From Eumeta japonica (Eukaryota; Arthropoda; Insecta; Lepidoptera; Psychidae), in NCBI GenBank assembly GCA_005406025.1, contig BGZK01000020.1, positions 1,054,001-1,118,000 of the forward strand: a stretch of 64,000 nucleotides of DNA. The letters run 5' to 3'. Every line of letters starts with the position of its first letter. Positions within the stretch are counted from its first letter, which is position 1. Below, in pieces: positions 1 through 11,449 of this stretch. The notes below the pieces were generated by a model. The model was not told the DNA's origin. It worked only from the letters and a program-made list of their open reading frames with translations, and searched no databases. Both the position numbers and the translations under genes were made by a program.

Positions 1-1075
1 ATTTAACACGCAATATAAAAAAAAATTACATTATATTAAAGGATACATTTGAATAATAACTTATGCAAGTAATTAGGTTTGTTTCATCAGGTAGAATGTA
101 AAAAGCACAAATTTGTGCCGTTATAGTGTTTTATGTATCAAAAGGGAAAACTGCAACTCATATTGAGATTTAGACTTATTCGCAATATAATTGAACTACC
201 CGATTTACTTCTTTTCAATAATATTTAATAACCCATATCCCAGAAAAACTACTATATAAAAATCAGACAAAAAATATGTTATTCTACGAACTTATGTTTA
301 GTAAATAATTAGATAGAGTGATAAAAAAATAACAACATTCATTTGTTTTATTGATTTACCTGTTTTCTTATCATCAGAGGAACCGATTCGATAAGCGATT
401 TATCTAAAACTGATTTAAATAAGACTTAGTGCTTCTGTGTTCGTACATCAAATACTTAACGAAAATTGTGTGTTAGGTGTTCAATTTTGAACGCGTTCCG
501 GTACGGCAAACTGCCTACGCCTGAAATAGTTGATCTTTTAAGTAAGTCAGCACCTTAAAACTTAGCTTCGCGCTATTTCGAAGGATTCTTCTCGTTTTAT
601 GAACTCAGCTCACACACGAATTACACATTTTAAAAGCAAATGTCAGAGCTCAGCAAACGTTCACCCCCAGTGGACAACTTCAAGTAATCTCTACAAAAAA
701 AAAAAAATTACGGGTGGGGGAGTGAAGGACAATTAACAGGACGTGAAGATATATTTTGTTTTTTATTTATGCTTTTTCCAAATCTAAATGAGGCTCAGGA
801 TGCCTATAATTTTTCAAAGACACAGTAGTAATACTGCCTTAACTGTTACCTTCCTGTTTGAAATGACCCATTTCTTAAAAAAGATCTTCGGTTTTTAAAA
901 TGGGCAATTTGCCATGGGCGTTGCCAGTCGGCATTTAAAAAAAAATTCAGAATGCCGACCAAAGAATCGAAAAATTCGTAAAAAAATAGCGATGTAATTT
1001 TTATAAATATTAGGCATTTGAGAGCAATCTTTTTTAAAATGACAACACAAAATTATTTAATTGGAAATTAATTAA
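1..1075. other. AT-rich non-coding stretch
   Basis: I see no gene, known repeat family or RNA gene here. It holds homopolymer A runs (near 695 and 945) and scattered stop codons in all frames. Confidence 0.6.
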
Positions 1076-2045
1076 TTAGAAAACAATTCCAAACAGCCTG
1101 CTCTTTACTCCCATATGTTGGCATGTACATTTTTTTCTGATCGCGCGCTCGCGCACATACCACCCGTTTAGGGACCCGTTTAGTATGTCGTGCGATATAT
1201 ATGTGACGTCGCCCTCTTGCGTTTTGTCCGCCCCGTTGTCAAAAGTCTGTTGTCTATGACTCAAAGGTTCCAAAACTTTAAAGATAACGGAACGCCAACC
1301 AAATAACTTTTACTTTATGGAACCCCTTATCCAATGATTATAAAACAACACTAAAAATATAAGAACACGTTTTTATTTAATATATATTTAATACAATTAA
1401 AACACATTATTCTTAACTTAAAATTTTAATGTGAAGAATGAAATTATTTCACTGTTTTATACATAATTGTTTTATAGTTCGATATCATGTCCGAAAATTG
1501 TATTCGTATATCTGGGGTAGCATTCAAATTTTACCTGAACTCGTTTTTCGTATAAGCGTAGGTTGAAAAGCCTGTTCCACAACAATACGTTGCGACGAAT
1601 AAGAGCGATGTCAAGATAGCCTTTCTGGCTATCTCAGGGTATTCACTCCTAACAGCAACCCAAAACTCATTCGGAGGTGCAAATTAAAATGTGTGTTTTA
1701 ATGTGGATGAACTTCGAAGATCTATGAATGCTTCAGTCGGCGGTTATTTTAAAAGCTTATACAATTAATCCCACTTTCACTGCAATTGAACAAATTTTTT
1801 TGAGTCACGATAACGCGATCCAATATTTGTCGTCGTTGAAAATACTGGATGAGTGACGATTGAGGAACGAGGAGCGGGTGGGGGACGAAGCCCGCCGCGC
1901 GCCAACGCGAAACGTCGCGTATTGTCTCTGGCTACGTGCTCTGCTGTGCCATAGTCCAGGTTGAATTCTTGCTGACTGCCTATCTACTTGCATAAAAGTA
2001 ATGAGTTCTTTTCATCACATATTTTGTGCTATTTCAAAATAATAT
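1076..2045. other. Unidentified segment with two GC-richer patches
   Basis: The patches at about 1140-1270 and 1855-1990 are richer in CpG than their surroundings and hold short open frames of about 60 codons on the minus strand, with no recognisable domain. A perfect 8 bp hairpin (AGATAGCC, 5-base loop) lies at 1614-1634. The segment may be part of an old repeat, but I found no second copy in the window. Confidence 0.3.
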
Positions 2046-2089
2046 TTGTAACCGTAGTATTATTTAACAGTTAATCTTATACATATATA

Positions 2090-2345
2090 ATGAAAATAGG
2101 TTGTCTTTGTTCGCCAATCACGTAAAAAACTACTAAACGTATAGACATGGGACTGGGACTATTCGATACGGGATGATTTGTAGATGGTTCTAGGCTACTC
2201 ATTTTTCGAATTTCGTAAATCCTTCGCCATTTTATTTATAAATAAAAATTACCCAGCGAAGCGGGCGGGACAGCTAGTAATAAATAATTTTAGCGAAACC
2301 CTGATGACTATTCTACGGAACCGCTAGGTTCCGCGGAACCTACTT
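2090..2345 (+). repeat. Interspersed repeat remnant ending in CAGCTAGTAAT
   Basis: The stretch AAACTACTAAACG followed downstream by CGAAGCGGGCGGGACAGCTAGTAAT-type sequence (2258-2282) is the usual form of a widespread non-autonomous insect repeat. The same terminal word recurs at 62838-62850, and its reverse complement ACTAGC begins elements near 5349 and 42944. The next bases hold a triple GGAACC/GGTTCC/GGAACC cluster (2317-2340). Assignment to a named superfamily (for example Helitron) is not possible from this alone. Confidence 0.5.
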
Positions 2346-3165
2346 TGGGAATGTTTGCTCTAAGTCAAGGATTAAAATTACAAATTCAGGGATGAAAATG
2401 GCGTAAGCAGACAGCAATCCTCATCTAAAACTCCTTATTTTTTCAATGAGACGATTTTGCTCTATTAACTAACTTACTATGAATGTACTAGATCTTCGAG
2501 CAATCCATTAAGTATCCATCAATCATTCGCTCGGCAACAACAAACTACAGAAGTTTCCGAGTTTTCTGAGTTATCTAATAGCAAGTGCTTTCCGACTGTC
2601 GAATAATTCTACCTCCTATTATAACTTTTATTATTTACTTTTTCCTTTTTCTCGAGCTATACAACAGATACGGGACTTTGTGCAGAGCGAAGAGAGATTG
2701 CGCTGGACGAGCTTTATTTTGGGACAACTTTAGAAGTGTCGTGAAGACGAACCAAGTTTCGAGACATTACGTGTGTTATGTACGTTTCTGTTGGCCTTTG
2801 AACACACGAAACTTTTGATATACATGTATTACCTGAAATTCATATTTAATGCCATCTTTAAGGTTAACGCAATATATTTTCTAGGTATGTTCCCTTCTTA
2901 TCATGAAAGTCTAAACAAAACTTGATTTTTGATTTTCCCTTCTAACGACTTCCATAAATACAGTTTTATAATCAATTTTCAACGCCATTCAGGAAGGTCT
3001 AAAGGTAAAGAGTAGGCTGATACGATCAAATATTTATCTAATGGACCGTGCCGAAAGCAATCTTACAAAATGTTAAAAAAAAAATTGTCAAAAAGTACCA
3101 TTAAGCCGTTGCGCTTTTTAAATAACAAATAAAAAAAAGGGGAAGAATTTCGAAGTCGAAATCAA
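2346..3165. other. AT-rich non-coding stretch
   Basis: No gene or repeat family recognised. A short 77-codon open frame at 2585-2818 is hydrophobic and basic with no recognisable domain; I treat it as chance. Confidence 0.5.
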
Positions 3166-3204
3166 ATGAAATATATCCATAAAAATTGCGATAAGTATGT
3201 CTCT

Positions 3205-3500
3205 ATATATTTCACAAACGGTTCCGTCCGCTTGGACATCAAACAAGTTTCTTCGTCTTCTATATCGAATGATGACTCTGACAATCACGGTTCAAATCCC
3301 CTTTTCGCTCTTAATTGCGATGCCGGTCTCAATGTGCCTCCCGATACCGAGAAGTATATACTCTTGTATGTATGAATACCAAAAATTCACGGACAGCTCC
3401 CAAGGTATTTATTATCATGGAACATTTCGCACCCGCTTTTGATCCCGGTGTCGGTACATTTCGGGATTCCGATACCGGTCCGAATAGCGTATAAAAACAT
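3205..3500 (+). repeat. Family C repeat, copy 1
   Basis: It starts with GGTTCCGTCCGCTTGGACAT, which matches the copy at 5349 (GGTTCCGCCCGCATGGACAT). After about 30 bases comes TCGTCTTCTATATCGA and then a degenerate tract of CCGATACCG/CCGGTCTC-type units. The three open frames crossing it are by-products of the tract. Non-coding. Confidence 0.55.
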
Positions 3501-3849
3501 ATATGTTCGCGTCGCCATGTCGTTGAGTCAAATGACAATGACTCCACTACTACGGGATGATCATGACCACTCGTGGAGTGGAGTGATTTAATCAATCCAT
3601 TTCATTAATTATTTTTGTTTGAGATATCTCAAGCCCTCCACGTTGGTCCACTGCTAGTTGGACTATTAATGTAAAAAGTTAAAACTTACTATTTCGATAT
3701 TGTTTAAATTGAGTCTCATTATGTTCCAAAAATTTAAATTAAATAGAAAAAAAACGATTTTATTATCTTAGAAGACAGTATAATCCAATAAAAGTGCGAT
3801 ATGTTATTATTTACTTTCTTTTTCTTTATGGTGATACTACACTTGTCAA

Positions 3850-4830
3850 CAAATATTGTTAAAAACTTGCGTGTGCATGCATACGTACATGCTTGCGTGC
3901 GTGCAAGCGTGCGTGCGTGCAAGCGTGCGTGCGTGCAAGCGTGCGTGTGTGCAAGCGTATTATTGTCTCATAACATTTGAACGATTGCATCGATTGCTAT
4001 AAACTGCATAAAAATCGATTGGTTTTTTATAGAGATGTCCTTGGAGAAAAATTATTATATAAAGTGTTTTTGTACTATATTTCGTAAATTGCTCTACCAA
4101 TAGATTTCAGAATCTAATCAGTTGTTCTCTTTAAAAAATAACGTATATCGTTGCTAAATTAACCAAAGTCTGTTCATTTGTATACTAGATATTGTTGAAA
4201 AAAACCTTTTCGAATCAAGTTTTGTATATCTTTTAAATTGCTATATCGATAAATTCCAAAATCTAACTACCTCTTGATAAAAAAAAACAGCGTCGATTGT
4301 TGCAAACCGCATCAAAATCGATGAGATCGTTCGAAAGATACTGTTAACCGAAAATTGAATAAAAAAAAGGGGTTTTTATAAATGATATATGAATTGGTGA
4401 ATTGATGATTGGTACTCAATCATCTTTTCATGTTTAAAAAACTGCATCGGATGCCATAAAGCATATCACAATCAAACAACGTATTCCAAAGACAGTTGAA
4501 AAATAAAAAAAAAAACAATAATGTATATATTTTTGAATTGTAAGAGCTCAAAATGTATTGGAATTATATTTTTGAGTTCAAAGAATTTGAAAATTAGTAA
4601 AACCGATCTTTTTAACGTGACGAGCTTATTAATTTACTGCTGCGTCATTTTAGACACTTTGAGCTCGAAAGTAGTAAGAAGTTTCAAGGACTGCCTAAAG
4701 GATCAACTGTGTTTCAATTTTTGACCTCAAAACTCATAAACAATATTTATAACTTGAGGAGCTCAAAAACACATCGATAAATATCACGGCGGAAAATTTG
4801 AGAGATGGCCTAACTGTTTTACAGATTTAT
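3850..4830 (+). repeat. Family A repeat, copy 1, with GCGT microsatellite
   Basis: It begins with an alternating GT/GC tract (about 3868-3957, units of GCGTGCGTGCAA). Then come ACATTTGAACGATTGCATCGATTGC, repeated 'ATCGATTGCTATAAACTGCAT'-like segments and a tail with GAGCTCAAAAACACATCG and a GGCCTAA..GTTTTACAG block. The same order recurs at 20363, 49025 and 55718 (plus) and 33760-34556 (minus). Each copy has several imperfect internal repeats of about 150-200 bp. No coding capacity. Confidence 0.6.
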
Positions 4831-4859
4831 TTTATTTAGAGATCAATTGTTTAGGTGTT

Positions 4860-5345
4860 CTTATAAATATTTATCTTTTTTTTTTTAATATCCTTGCTTG
4901 TTATTCGGCTTATTACCGGCTTATTATGGCCATACTGGACCAGGAAATGGCATTCTCAATACTTTTTCTGTTGGTTCGTTATTAACGCTTTCCTTTTTAC
5001 CTTATTTACGTCCAGTACCATCACAGCTCTCGTTTCTATAAACTACTCCCGTTTATGTTATCGTTTCTACTTTATTGTTGTCTTGGACAATTATTGACTA
5101 TATATATAGCACCCCATCGTATGTTATAAATATATTATTTTCTACAAATATATGTCATCCTACTCTTACATTATTGTTTAAGTATATATTATCTTATTTC
5201 TTTCATATAAACTGTATAAGTTCTCGAAAAATTTCAATAGAACCATTTTCTTAACTTAATCATAGATTTTTATTAGCCATTTTAATACCAATAAAAAAAA
5301 GATATATTTTTGACACTTAGAAAAAAAATGTTATTTTATATTATT
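4860..5345. other. Non-coding stretch
   Basis: T-rich on the plus strand with a 67-codon hydrophobic frame (4894-5097) that I regard as chance. No repeat family recognised. Confidence 0.5.
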
Positions 5346-5348
5346 TAC

Positions 5349-5570
5349 TAGCTTCCGCCCCCGGTTCCGCCCGCATGGACATAGAATGCGTCCTTTCGTC
5401 TTATATATCGACCGATTACGATTCTAATCATGATTAAGATCGTTATTCCTTCCTTGGTTCTGTTCCCGGTCCTGCTCTCGCTGCCCATACGTTTCACCCT
5501 CGATCCGTATCGCGGTCTCGCTTTTGGTTTCCAACTCGGTTGCAGTCTAGTTTGATCCCTATTCTCGTTC
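5349..5570 (+). repeat. Family C repeat, copy 2
   Basis: It opens with ACTAGCTTCCGCCC, the inverse of the CAGCTAGT terminus at 2270 and 62840. GGTTCCGCCCGCATGGACAT, TCGTCTTATATATCGACC and a tract of GGTTCTGTTCCCGGTCCTG-type units follow, the same order as copy 1. Non-coding. Confidence 0.6.
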
Positions 5571-6210
5571 CGCCCTTTTTACTGCTTCTTATTCTAGTTT
5601 CGATCGACGTGTATACCAAACAAAGTCATACCTCACAACATAAAAACTTTCATGTAAAATCAACCATCCTTTCACTCCGACAAAAAGTTAATTTCCAAAA
5701 TATCTTCTTATTGGATGCTTAAATTATACAAACTATCATGCGATCAAATTTGATTTCGAACGAGCTTGTAATTTCCAAAATCTTCCGTGGATCTGTGATT
5801 CTCTTTTTTACAATTATAAATTATTAGTTTGATTTTACATAGTTTAATAAACTAGTCAATCAATTAATATAATGCGAAAAACAAACTCTTTGAAATTTCC
5901 GCACTGATTGTTGTGTCAAGCTTTATTTATCCAGTTGTTAAGTTGTACCATCCTGCCATCCTTGTATTTTAGAGTGAAGGGCTTAAACCTTAAGGTTTAA
6001 CTGTTAGCCCAGTGAGAATTGGAGACTGTCGCCACCTACGCGACGAAAACACCGGCGACCGACAGGCAAAAAATTTAATGTACTGACAGTCGCTACACAT
6101 TTATATAGTAGTATAGACTAGCCCTTTTGTGAACTTTCTCGATCTTATATATGTTTATCCCATCCTAGTTGATAGATTAGAAGAGTAAAGACGACCTTGA
6201 AAGGTGCAAG
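5571..6210. other. Non-coding stretch
   Basis: No gene seen. At about 5985-6085 there is a somewhat GC-richer patch (GTCGCCACCTACGCGACG) of unknown nature. Confidence 0.5.
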
Positions 6211-6214
6211 CTTA

Positions 6215-6385
6215 TTTTTGATCCTGATCCCGACCTTAGTTCCAGTTCCGGCTCTGATAGTCTCGCTTTTCGCCCTGACCCCATTCCTTCTTTTAGTTCT
6301 GATCACATTTTCTTTCTTGTTTCGATTTCGTTTGTTCTCTAGACTTCCGGTTACAGTTCCAGCTCCACTCTCCCTATTATGATAC
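6215..6385 (+). repeat. Family C tract, copy 3
   Basis: Only the degenerate pyrimidine-rich tract survives (GATCCTGATCCCGACC, AGTTCCAGTTCCGG, CGGTTACAGTTCCAGC). It makes open frames on both strands (6145-6393 and 6197-6382), which is expected from a low-complexity repeat and does not indicate coding. Confidence 0.5.
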
Positions 6386-6544
6386 AGATTCATCCAGCTC
6401 GCGACGCGTTCTTAGCTCTGATTCTGGGCAAGCTCTCAATTATGAGGCCGGTTCTATTCTATTGCACATCAAAGCGTGCCTCGCAACTGAGCGGGGGAAA
6501 GCAATGAACCCGTGCTGCGCCTACTGTCGCGCATGGCGTTGTTA

Positions 6545-6892
6545 TTAAACGGTTTCATATCTCACACGATACTCAGACAAAATCAGTCCAATCCACAGGA
6601 GAAAAGTGTTTCTCTTTACTTCTTGTGAAGAAAAATAACGTTTTACCATATAAAGTTCTGCACCCATTGTCACGCTTTCAACGATCTGTTTGAAAATCAT
6701 CAGAATACGTGTTTCATGACAAGAAAAGCGCTGGACTACGTGTTTCATTATCAATACGTGGAAAGGCATTAATGCCAAGTTCCCATGCAAACTTCGACAA
6801 CTCCTGAATTTCGAAAAAGCCATATAATATAAAATCAGCGCCCTCTCCTTAAAAGCGATTTGGGCTGGACAACGCATTCGTCGTCGACTCAT
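6545..6892 (-). pseudogene. Unidentified 115-codon frame, possibly a transposon fragment
   Basis: I do not recognise this with confidence. The protein starts with basic residues (MSRRRMRCP), then ERALILYYMAFSKFRSCRS, and a region PFHVLIMKHVVQRF. The spacing of 'ERA..hhYY', an aromatic-basic stretch and 'P....I..hV.rF' loosely resembles the N-terminal helix-turn-helix found in some insect transposon proteins (DUF4817-type). No downstream catalytic domain can be read below 6545. It could equally be a chance open frame, and no promoter is evident. Confidence 0.2.
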
Positions 6893-7059
6893 GTCAATGA
6901 CATACGGTTATTATATTAATTGTATTATGTTCGTTATTGTAGTTATTATTTTTCAGCAGCTTTGCTTACATGAAAAGAAATCGGGATCACGCCATCTCTC
7001 TGCTGACGCACAAAACAGATCCATTTGCCAATAAGGAAGGTCGATTTTTATAACACCTA

Positions 7060-7470
7060 GTGGAATGTGGCAACGAAAATAATTTTGTTGCAAGTTTTCG
7101 GCGCCGACACGAGTTCATAACGACTTCCTACGAATTCGATAACAAACGAAGCAAACAATTCTCAAACTCGGGCGCCGTTTCCGAAATCCTTAACGGAGCC
7201 CAACGACCGCCGCTCGGATTCGCGGCAGATTACGAAACGCGAGGCGGCCGAGGTGGCCGGCTATTTCCGTATAATTGGCAAATAAACCATGCCATTGTGC
7301 AAGCGGGGAGCACATGGGCCTCGTATCGTAAATCCATCGGCCGATAAAGCTCCGGTCACCCGCCGACGGGCGGCGGGCACTGGCGCGACCCGGCGGACGG
7401 GTGACGCGACGGAAACTATCATAGAATAAGAAAGTCGCGTCGCACGTTTTATTATACCTAATTGTTGCAT
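7060..7470. other. GC-rich islet, unidentified
   Basis: About 400 bp much richer in CpG than the surroundings, peaking at 7170-7420 (GGCGGCCGAGGTGGCCGGC; CGCCGACGGGCGGCGGGC). A 95-codon plus-strand frame (7060-7347) begins MECGNENNFVASFRRR and ends ASYRKSIGR; a 69-codon minus-strand frame overlaps it. Neither shows a domain. The middle (about 7262-7340) has TAATTGGCAAATAAACCATG, which contains homeodomain/forkhead-like words. It may be a regulatory element or an untranslated exon. It is not a recognisable transposon. Confidence 0.3.
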
Positions 7471-7794
7471 TTCTTTTTTCTAATTTTCGACTTTTTTATA
7501 TATATAATGATATTTCTTCAAACAATTGGAAAAATATGCAATAAGGGTGTGATTGCGTTTCTCTGGAATAACAAAAGCATTTATTGACACAACGTATTTA
7601 CATTTTTCCTATTGCATTTCAACAAAATATACACTCACCTGTAATAATAAAAGAAATAACATTTAAAGTCTTACTTCAGGTCTTTTTATGTTTGAATCTC
7701 GGTAAGTTTATTACTAACAATATCTTACTCTCTATATGAAAAAACGTCAATGTCCGCTGTGACATTTGATGGTGTTTGTCGATAGCGCGGCAAA

Positions 7795-7816
7795 GACAAT
7801 TTACCTCTCTCCCAAG
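7795..7816 (-). promoter_or_regulatory. Possible polypurine tract and LTR start of the gypsy element
   Basis: Read on the minus strand, about 25-45 bases after the integrase stop, is TTGGGAGAGAGGTAA followed by ATTGTC. A purine run followed by TGT is what the plus-strand primer site and 3' LTR edge of a Ty3/gypsy element look like. I could not find a matching 5' LTR upstream of 10025, so this is only a suggestion. Confidence 0.25.
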
Positions 7817-7841
7817 AGTGGAACAACTTTTGTGCGATTGT

Positions 7842-8720
7842 TCATTCATTAACAACTGGGTGTAGTTTTGTAATATGATAAGAATTTGATTCCATTTTCT
7901 TGTAGCCGGCATCAACTTCATATATTGAATTACATTTTTTTTTCAAAATTTCGTATGGTCCTATCCTTAAGCCATCCATTTTCTTCCTATTTAATCGATT
8001 ACCATTTTCTACGAATACTCTGACTCCCACTTCCAATTTACATTCCTACGCAGGTCGAATGCTTTTTTATTATAATTGTGAGATTTTATTGTATTTTCTA
8101 GAGCTACTTTCCTGTCCCTTGCCAAATTTTCTTTTGTGTGTAGTGATTTCAGTTCCATTGGCAAAATACTCACATTTTCCCCCTCCAAAAGGTATTTTGA
8201 AGCAAAATTGGTAATAGTGTGGTCCGCTTCGTTAAATTTTTCTATACATTTCTGTGAAAACAGTACTCCATGCTGTTTTCTTATCACTTGAATGTAATTT
8301 GCATCTTATCTTATTGACTAGAGTTTGGTTAAGCCTTTCATTAAATCTGTTTCAAATGGTGTGTCCCAGCGCTATAAAAATTATTCTTATATTTTCCTTC
8401 TTCAGAATTTTTTATCAGTTAATGCCATATCGATGTTATAGTTTTACGTCACTATCTTTATTAGTTTAATAAAGTTGCTGGAATTTTAATTTTTTGATGT
8501 GGAAATATAAGCATATCTTGTGAAATGATCGACTAGAGGATGTAAATATTTTTTTGTTGAACGTGATCCTCCAATTATGTCAATAATTATAATTTTAAAT
8601 GGTTGTGTTGCAGGACCTAAGTGGGACATTAACCCGTATTAAGATTTTGTCCTTGATAAGTTTTTTATGCAAGTTTCAAATTCACCAAAAGTTTTTTTGA
8701 TGTTCGTGATGACATTCTTT
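7842..8720 (-). pseudogene. Ty3/gypsy integrase remnant
   Basis: Integrase portion of the degraded gypsy pol, read right to left. Starting near 8720, the zinc-finger end shows a NIKKTFGEFETCIKN-like stretch, then SHLGPATQPF and DIIGGSRSTKKYLH leading into VDHFTRYAYI (about 8640-8490), which is the start of the catalytic core with its first aspartate in DIIGG. After a damaged middle, the C-terminal region reads NLARDRKVALENTIKSHNYN (about 8120-8060) and VFVENGNRLNRKKMD, GPYEILKK, YEVDAGYKK, ITKLHPV, ending at a stop at 7842. The pieces lie in different frames, so there are several frameshifts and stops. No intact core with all three acidic residues can be read. Confidence 0.8.
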
Positions 8721-9179
8721 GCGGTGTAGAAAGGTGTTATTTATTAAGCACTTGAGTTTTCCTAACATGACAATAAGAGTCGTGTTCATGTTTTATTAGA
8801 GTTGTGTTCAGTTCTTCTGATAGTATGATTTTTTAGCATTTCTTAAAATTTTTGTAGTAAATTTCATTTTCTAATATAAATTTTGCTTTTTGTAGATTTT
8901 GATTTGTATACAGGTCATTTTTTATATCTTGTAAGCTTATTTAATTTACTATTTTTAAACAATAATTTGCATTATCTTAAGTTTCTAGAACTGGGGTCTG
9001 CTTAAACAGTCTGCTTGCTGGTTTGATTTTCATGGGTTATATTTAATTTTAAAATTATATTGGGATAAATAGTAAATCAAATCTCCAAGTTCCTGCTCTG
9101 TCCTTATGTTCACATTTACTAATGGTTTATGATCTAAATGTACAATAAATTCTTTTCCCATAAGCCAGTGTTACCTATA

Positions 9180-9420
9180 TTTCATACCTTCTTTTATTGC
9201 CAGACGTTCCAGGTATTATATTTCCTTCTTCCGTTTTTGAGTTTCAGTTAATTTCTTCGAAAAATAAGCAACTGGCTTATTATTACCGTCTTTATCTTCT
9301 CGTTGCAACACCGCTCCTACTCCCCTGATTCTAGCATCCGTGTAAAGGTTTATTGGTAGTTCCGAGTCAAAGACATTGAGAATCGACTTTGAACATAGCA
9401 ATACTTTTATTTTATCAAAT
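9180..9420 (-). pseudogene. Ty3/gypsy RNase H remnant
   Basis: The 61-codon frame at 9216-9401 reads FDSELPINLYTDARIRGVGA, then VLQREDKDGNNKPVAYFSKK and LTETQK. LYTDA..GVGAVL and PVAYFSKKLT are the hallmark start of gypsy RNase H. It connects to the reverse transcriptase side through a frame break near 9420-9445. Confidence 0.8.
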
Positions 9421-9444
9421 TAATCTTGACATTCTGCCGTCCAT

Positions 9445-10025
9445 TCAAATTTCACATCTTTCCGTTATAAATTGTGTAATGGGTCCAATATAATTGCACT
9501 GTGTAGTATAAATTATTTTTCCTGGGAATTGACGTATATTTTTTCTGCTGGGACTAGGAAGTTTTTTTACGACAGATAAATAATCTTTCAGAGGTCTGAT
9601 CAAATTGTTTTCTATAATGTGACCTAAATATGTTGCATAATTTTTCACAAAAGTACATTTCGAAAATTTCAATCTAAAACCTTCCGTTAGTATTGCCTCA
9701 AGTAGTTTTGATACATGTAGTATATGTTTTTTAAAACTATAGAGCTCTTGTTTTCTTATAATGTTTCCCAATATTCGCTGGAAGGTAGGCGGGGCAGGCT
9801 TAATCTGAATAGGAGACACGTCCATTGAAAGTGACCTTTTTGCGTGACAAATATGAACTTGTATCTATCTTGCATTTTCAAAGGGTTTGACAAAATGCTG
9901 AATATATATTAAAAGTAGAGAAATATTGGCAGTTTGCAGTTTTTATCATTAAATCCTCAATCAACGGAAAAGGTTGTGATTGAGGGATGACAATTTTATT
10001 CAATTCTCTACTGTCTATACATAAC
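9445..10025 (-). pseudogene. Ty3/gypsy reverse transcriptase remnant, catalytic box deleted
   Basis: Reading right to left: IDSRELNKIVIPQSQPFPL and IEDLMIKTANCQYFST (about 10010-9925), DRYKFIFVTQKGHFQWT (about 9860), then PPTFQRILGNIIRKQELYSF, KLLEAILTEGFRLKFSKCTF and YLGHIIENNLIRPLKDYL. These are the fingers, palm and thumb of a gypsy RT. Between QELYSF and KKHILHVSKLLEAIL the segment that should carry the YIDD catalytic box is absent (junction near 9735-9745), so the enzyme would be dead even without the frameshifts. Confidence 0.8.
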
Positions 10026-10029
10026 ATCA

Positions 10030-10600
10030 AAAAAGTAAATACAAAAATATAAAGATTAGGTGCGTCAAGAAATAAATATTAATGACCAAACTAAAAAAAA
10101 TATCGTAAAAAGTACTCTGTCTTACTCCAGGAGCTAATATATTTCTTTCAAGATTTGATTTTTTTATTTAATTTAAGATTTCTTTCTATGCAGCCGTTTC
10201 GGGAATTAGCCCCGACAAACAAACAAGCAGACCCTTTATCGAAATCACATATAGCTTATAATTTGAGGAACCGCTAGTATACCCCAAATTTTACCAAAAT
10301 CAGTCGAAACGTCCTTAAGTTATAAAAGGACATACAGAAAGACTGAAAAAAAATTTGAAATTGATAAATTTACCATCAATGACGCGTACAACGAATATTT
10401 ATCACAAAATCTTAGAAAATAAATATATGTTCAGACAGACCCTACAAATTTACATAGTAGTATAGATGAATAACAAAAATATAAATGACGACATCAATAG
10501 CTTCGGCGGTTTCGACGTTTAAATTTTTACACTAATAGCTTCAACAGTTTTAATTTACCATTACGATATTTTAACCCTCATTTCCACTTTTTTAGAACCA
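10030..10600. other. Non-coding stretch
   Basis: AT-rich. No coding signal. The part around 10195-10330 (CCGACAAACAAACAAGCAGACCC, GTCGAAACGTCC) resembles the tail of an insect interspersed repeat, but I could not place it. Confidence 0.4.
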
Positions 10601-10611
10601 CTTTTCAAAAA

Positions 10612-11193
10612 ACTATGCATGACACTATTGTTCATTTGTAACAAATAGCTAAAATTGAATTTTGAAGTTAGTAAATTCAACGCTTTCGTTTTTCCATATA
10701 AAAATTTTAGGTCTTATTTTATTCCCTTCGGGGTTAGTTTAAAAGATAATTCATGTCATTTGTTCTGCCCGACTTCGTCCGCAAAGGTGGGGTGGAAATT
10801 GGGTCTGGCTACCGCTCCCTGTTACGCTTTCCATTTTATACGTTATACAACCGCACTATTCCCCCGATTGTGAGGAAGGCTTTTCATAATTTATAATGAG
10901 CAATATTGATTTAAAATCTCATAGCGATATCGTATAAAAAAGGATCACACAAAATTCAACCCCCCTCCCTCTTTAGCACTACTTAAAAAAATTCTTATTG
11001 TGTCTCTATCTTCTGTAAACTATCATTAGAACAATTTTTGTTTCAATCCGACCTATAGTTTCGAAGATCTCGTGATGAGTGAGTGAGTCAGTGGAATTTC
11101 GATTGTATACATAAATGATTAGCTAAAATTAAAACAATGTAACCATTGAAAATATTGACAGTGTTCACATGTTCAACTAGAGTTTAATTCATT
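10612..11193 (+). repeat. Family B repeat, copy 1
   Basis: About 580 bp that matches 38523-39118 in inverted orientation along nearly its whole length. Shared landmarks: ATGCATGACA, a GGTTAGTTTAAAA block, CCGACTTCGTCCGC, CCGCACTATTCCCCCGATTG, GATATCGTATAAAAAAG, GAGTGAGTGAGTCAGTGG and GTTCACATGTTCAACTAGAG. Identity looks above 85% by eye. The CCGACTTCGTCCGC word is a familiar element of insect non-autonomous repeats. The short open frame at 10655-10873 is not conserved in copy 2. Confidence 0.8.
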
Positions 11194-11398
11194 TATGAAA
11201 ATTTATTACATGTAAAGAAATAGTGATCGATATAAACTCAATACCAGAAATAAAAATAAATTGAGTTTACATGTTAGTCGACTGTGCAGTCACAAACTCA
11301 TTTAGAAGGCACTGTTTGCGCATGATCAATACGGTTCCTGTGGATATACAAGATTTATCCTTATATAAATTTAAGAGTATCATTAAATGATTACTCAG

Positions 11399-11407
11399 TA
11401 TAAAAGG
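11399..11407 (+). promoter_or_regulatory. TATA-box-like sequence upstream of 159-codon frame
   Basis: TATAAAAGG lies 43 bases before the ATG at 11450. That would put a start site near 11428 and give a 5' leader of about 20 bases. TATA words are common by chance in AT-rich DNA, but this is a full consensus. Confidence 0.25.
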
Positions 11408-11449
11408 ATATTATGACAAAATTTCTGAATTTTTAGAAGACAAATATCC

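Larger units (their letters stand above)
7842..10025 (-). mobile_element. Degraded Ty3/gypsy LTR retrotransposon (pol region)
   Basis: Reverse transcriptase, RNase H and integrase follow in the Ty3/gypsy order (RT-RH-IN) on the minus strand over 2.2 kb. The sequence upstream of 10025 no longer resembles protease or gag, so the 5' part of the element is missing. Reading frames break several times. The copy cannot transpose. The order RT-RH-IN separates it from Ty1/copia, where integrase comes first. Confidence 0.8.
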
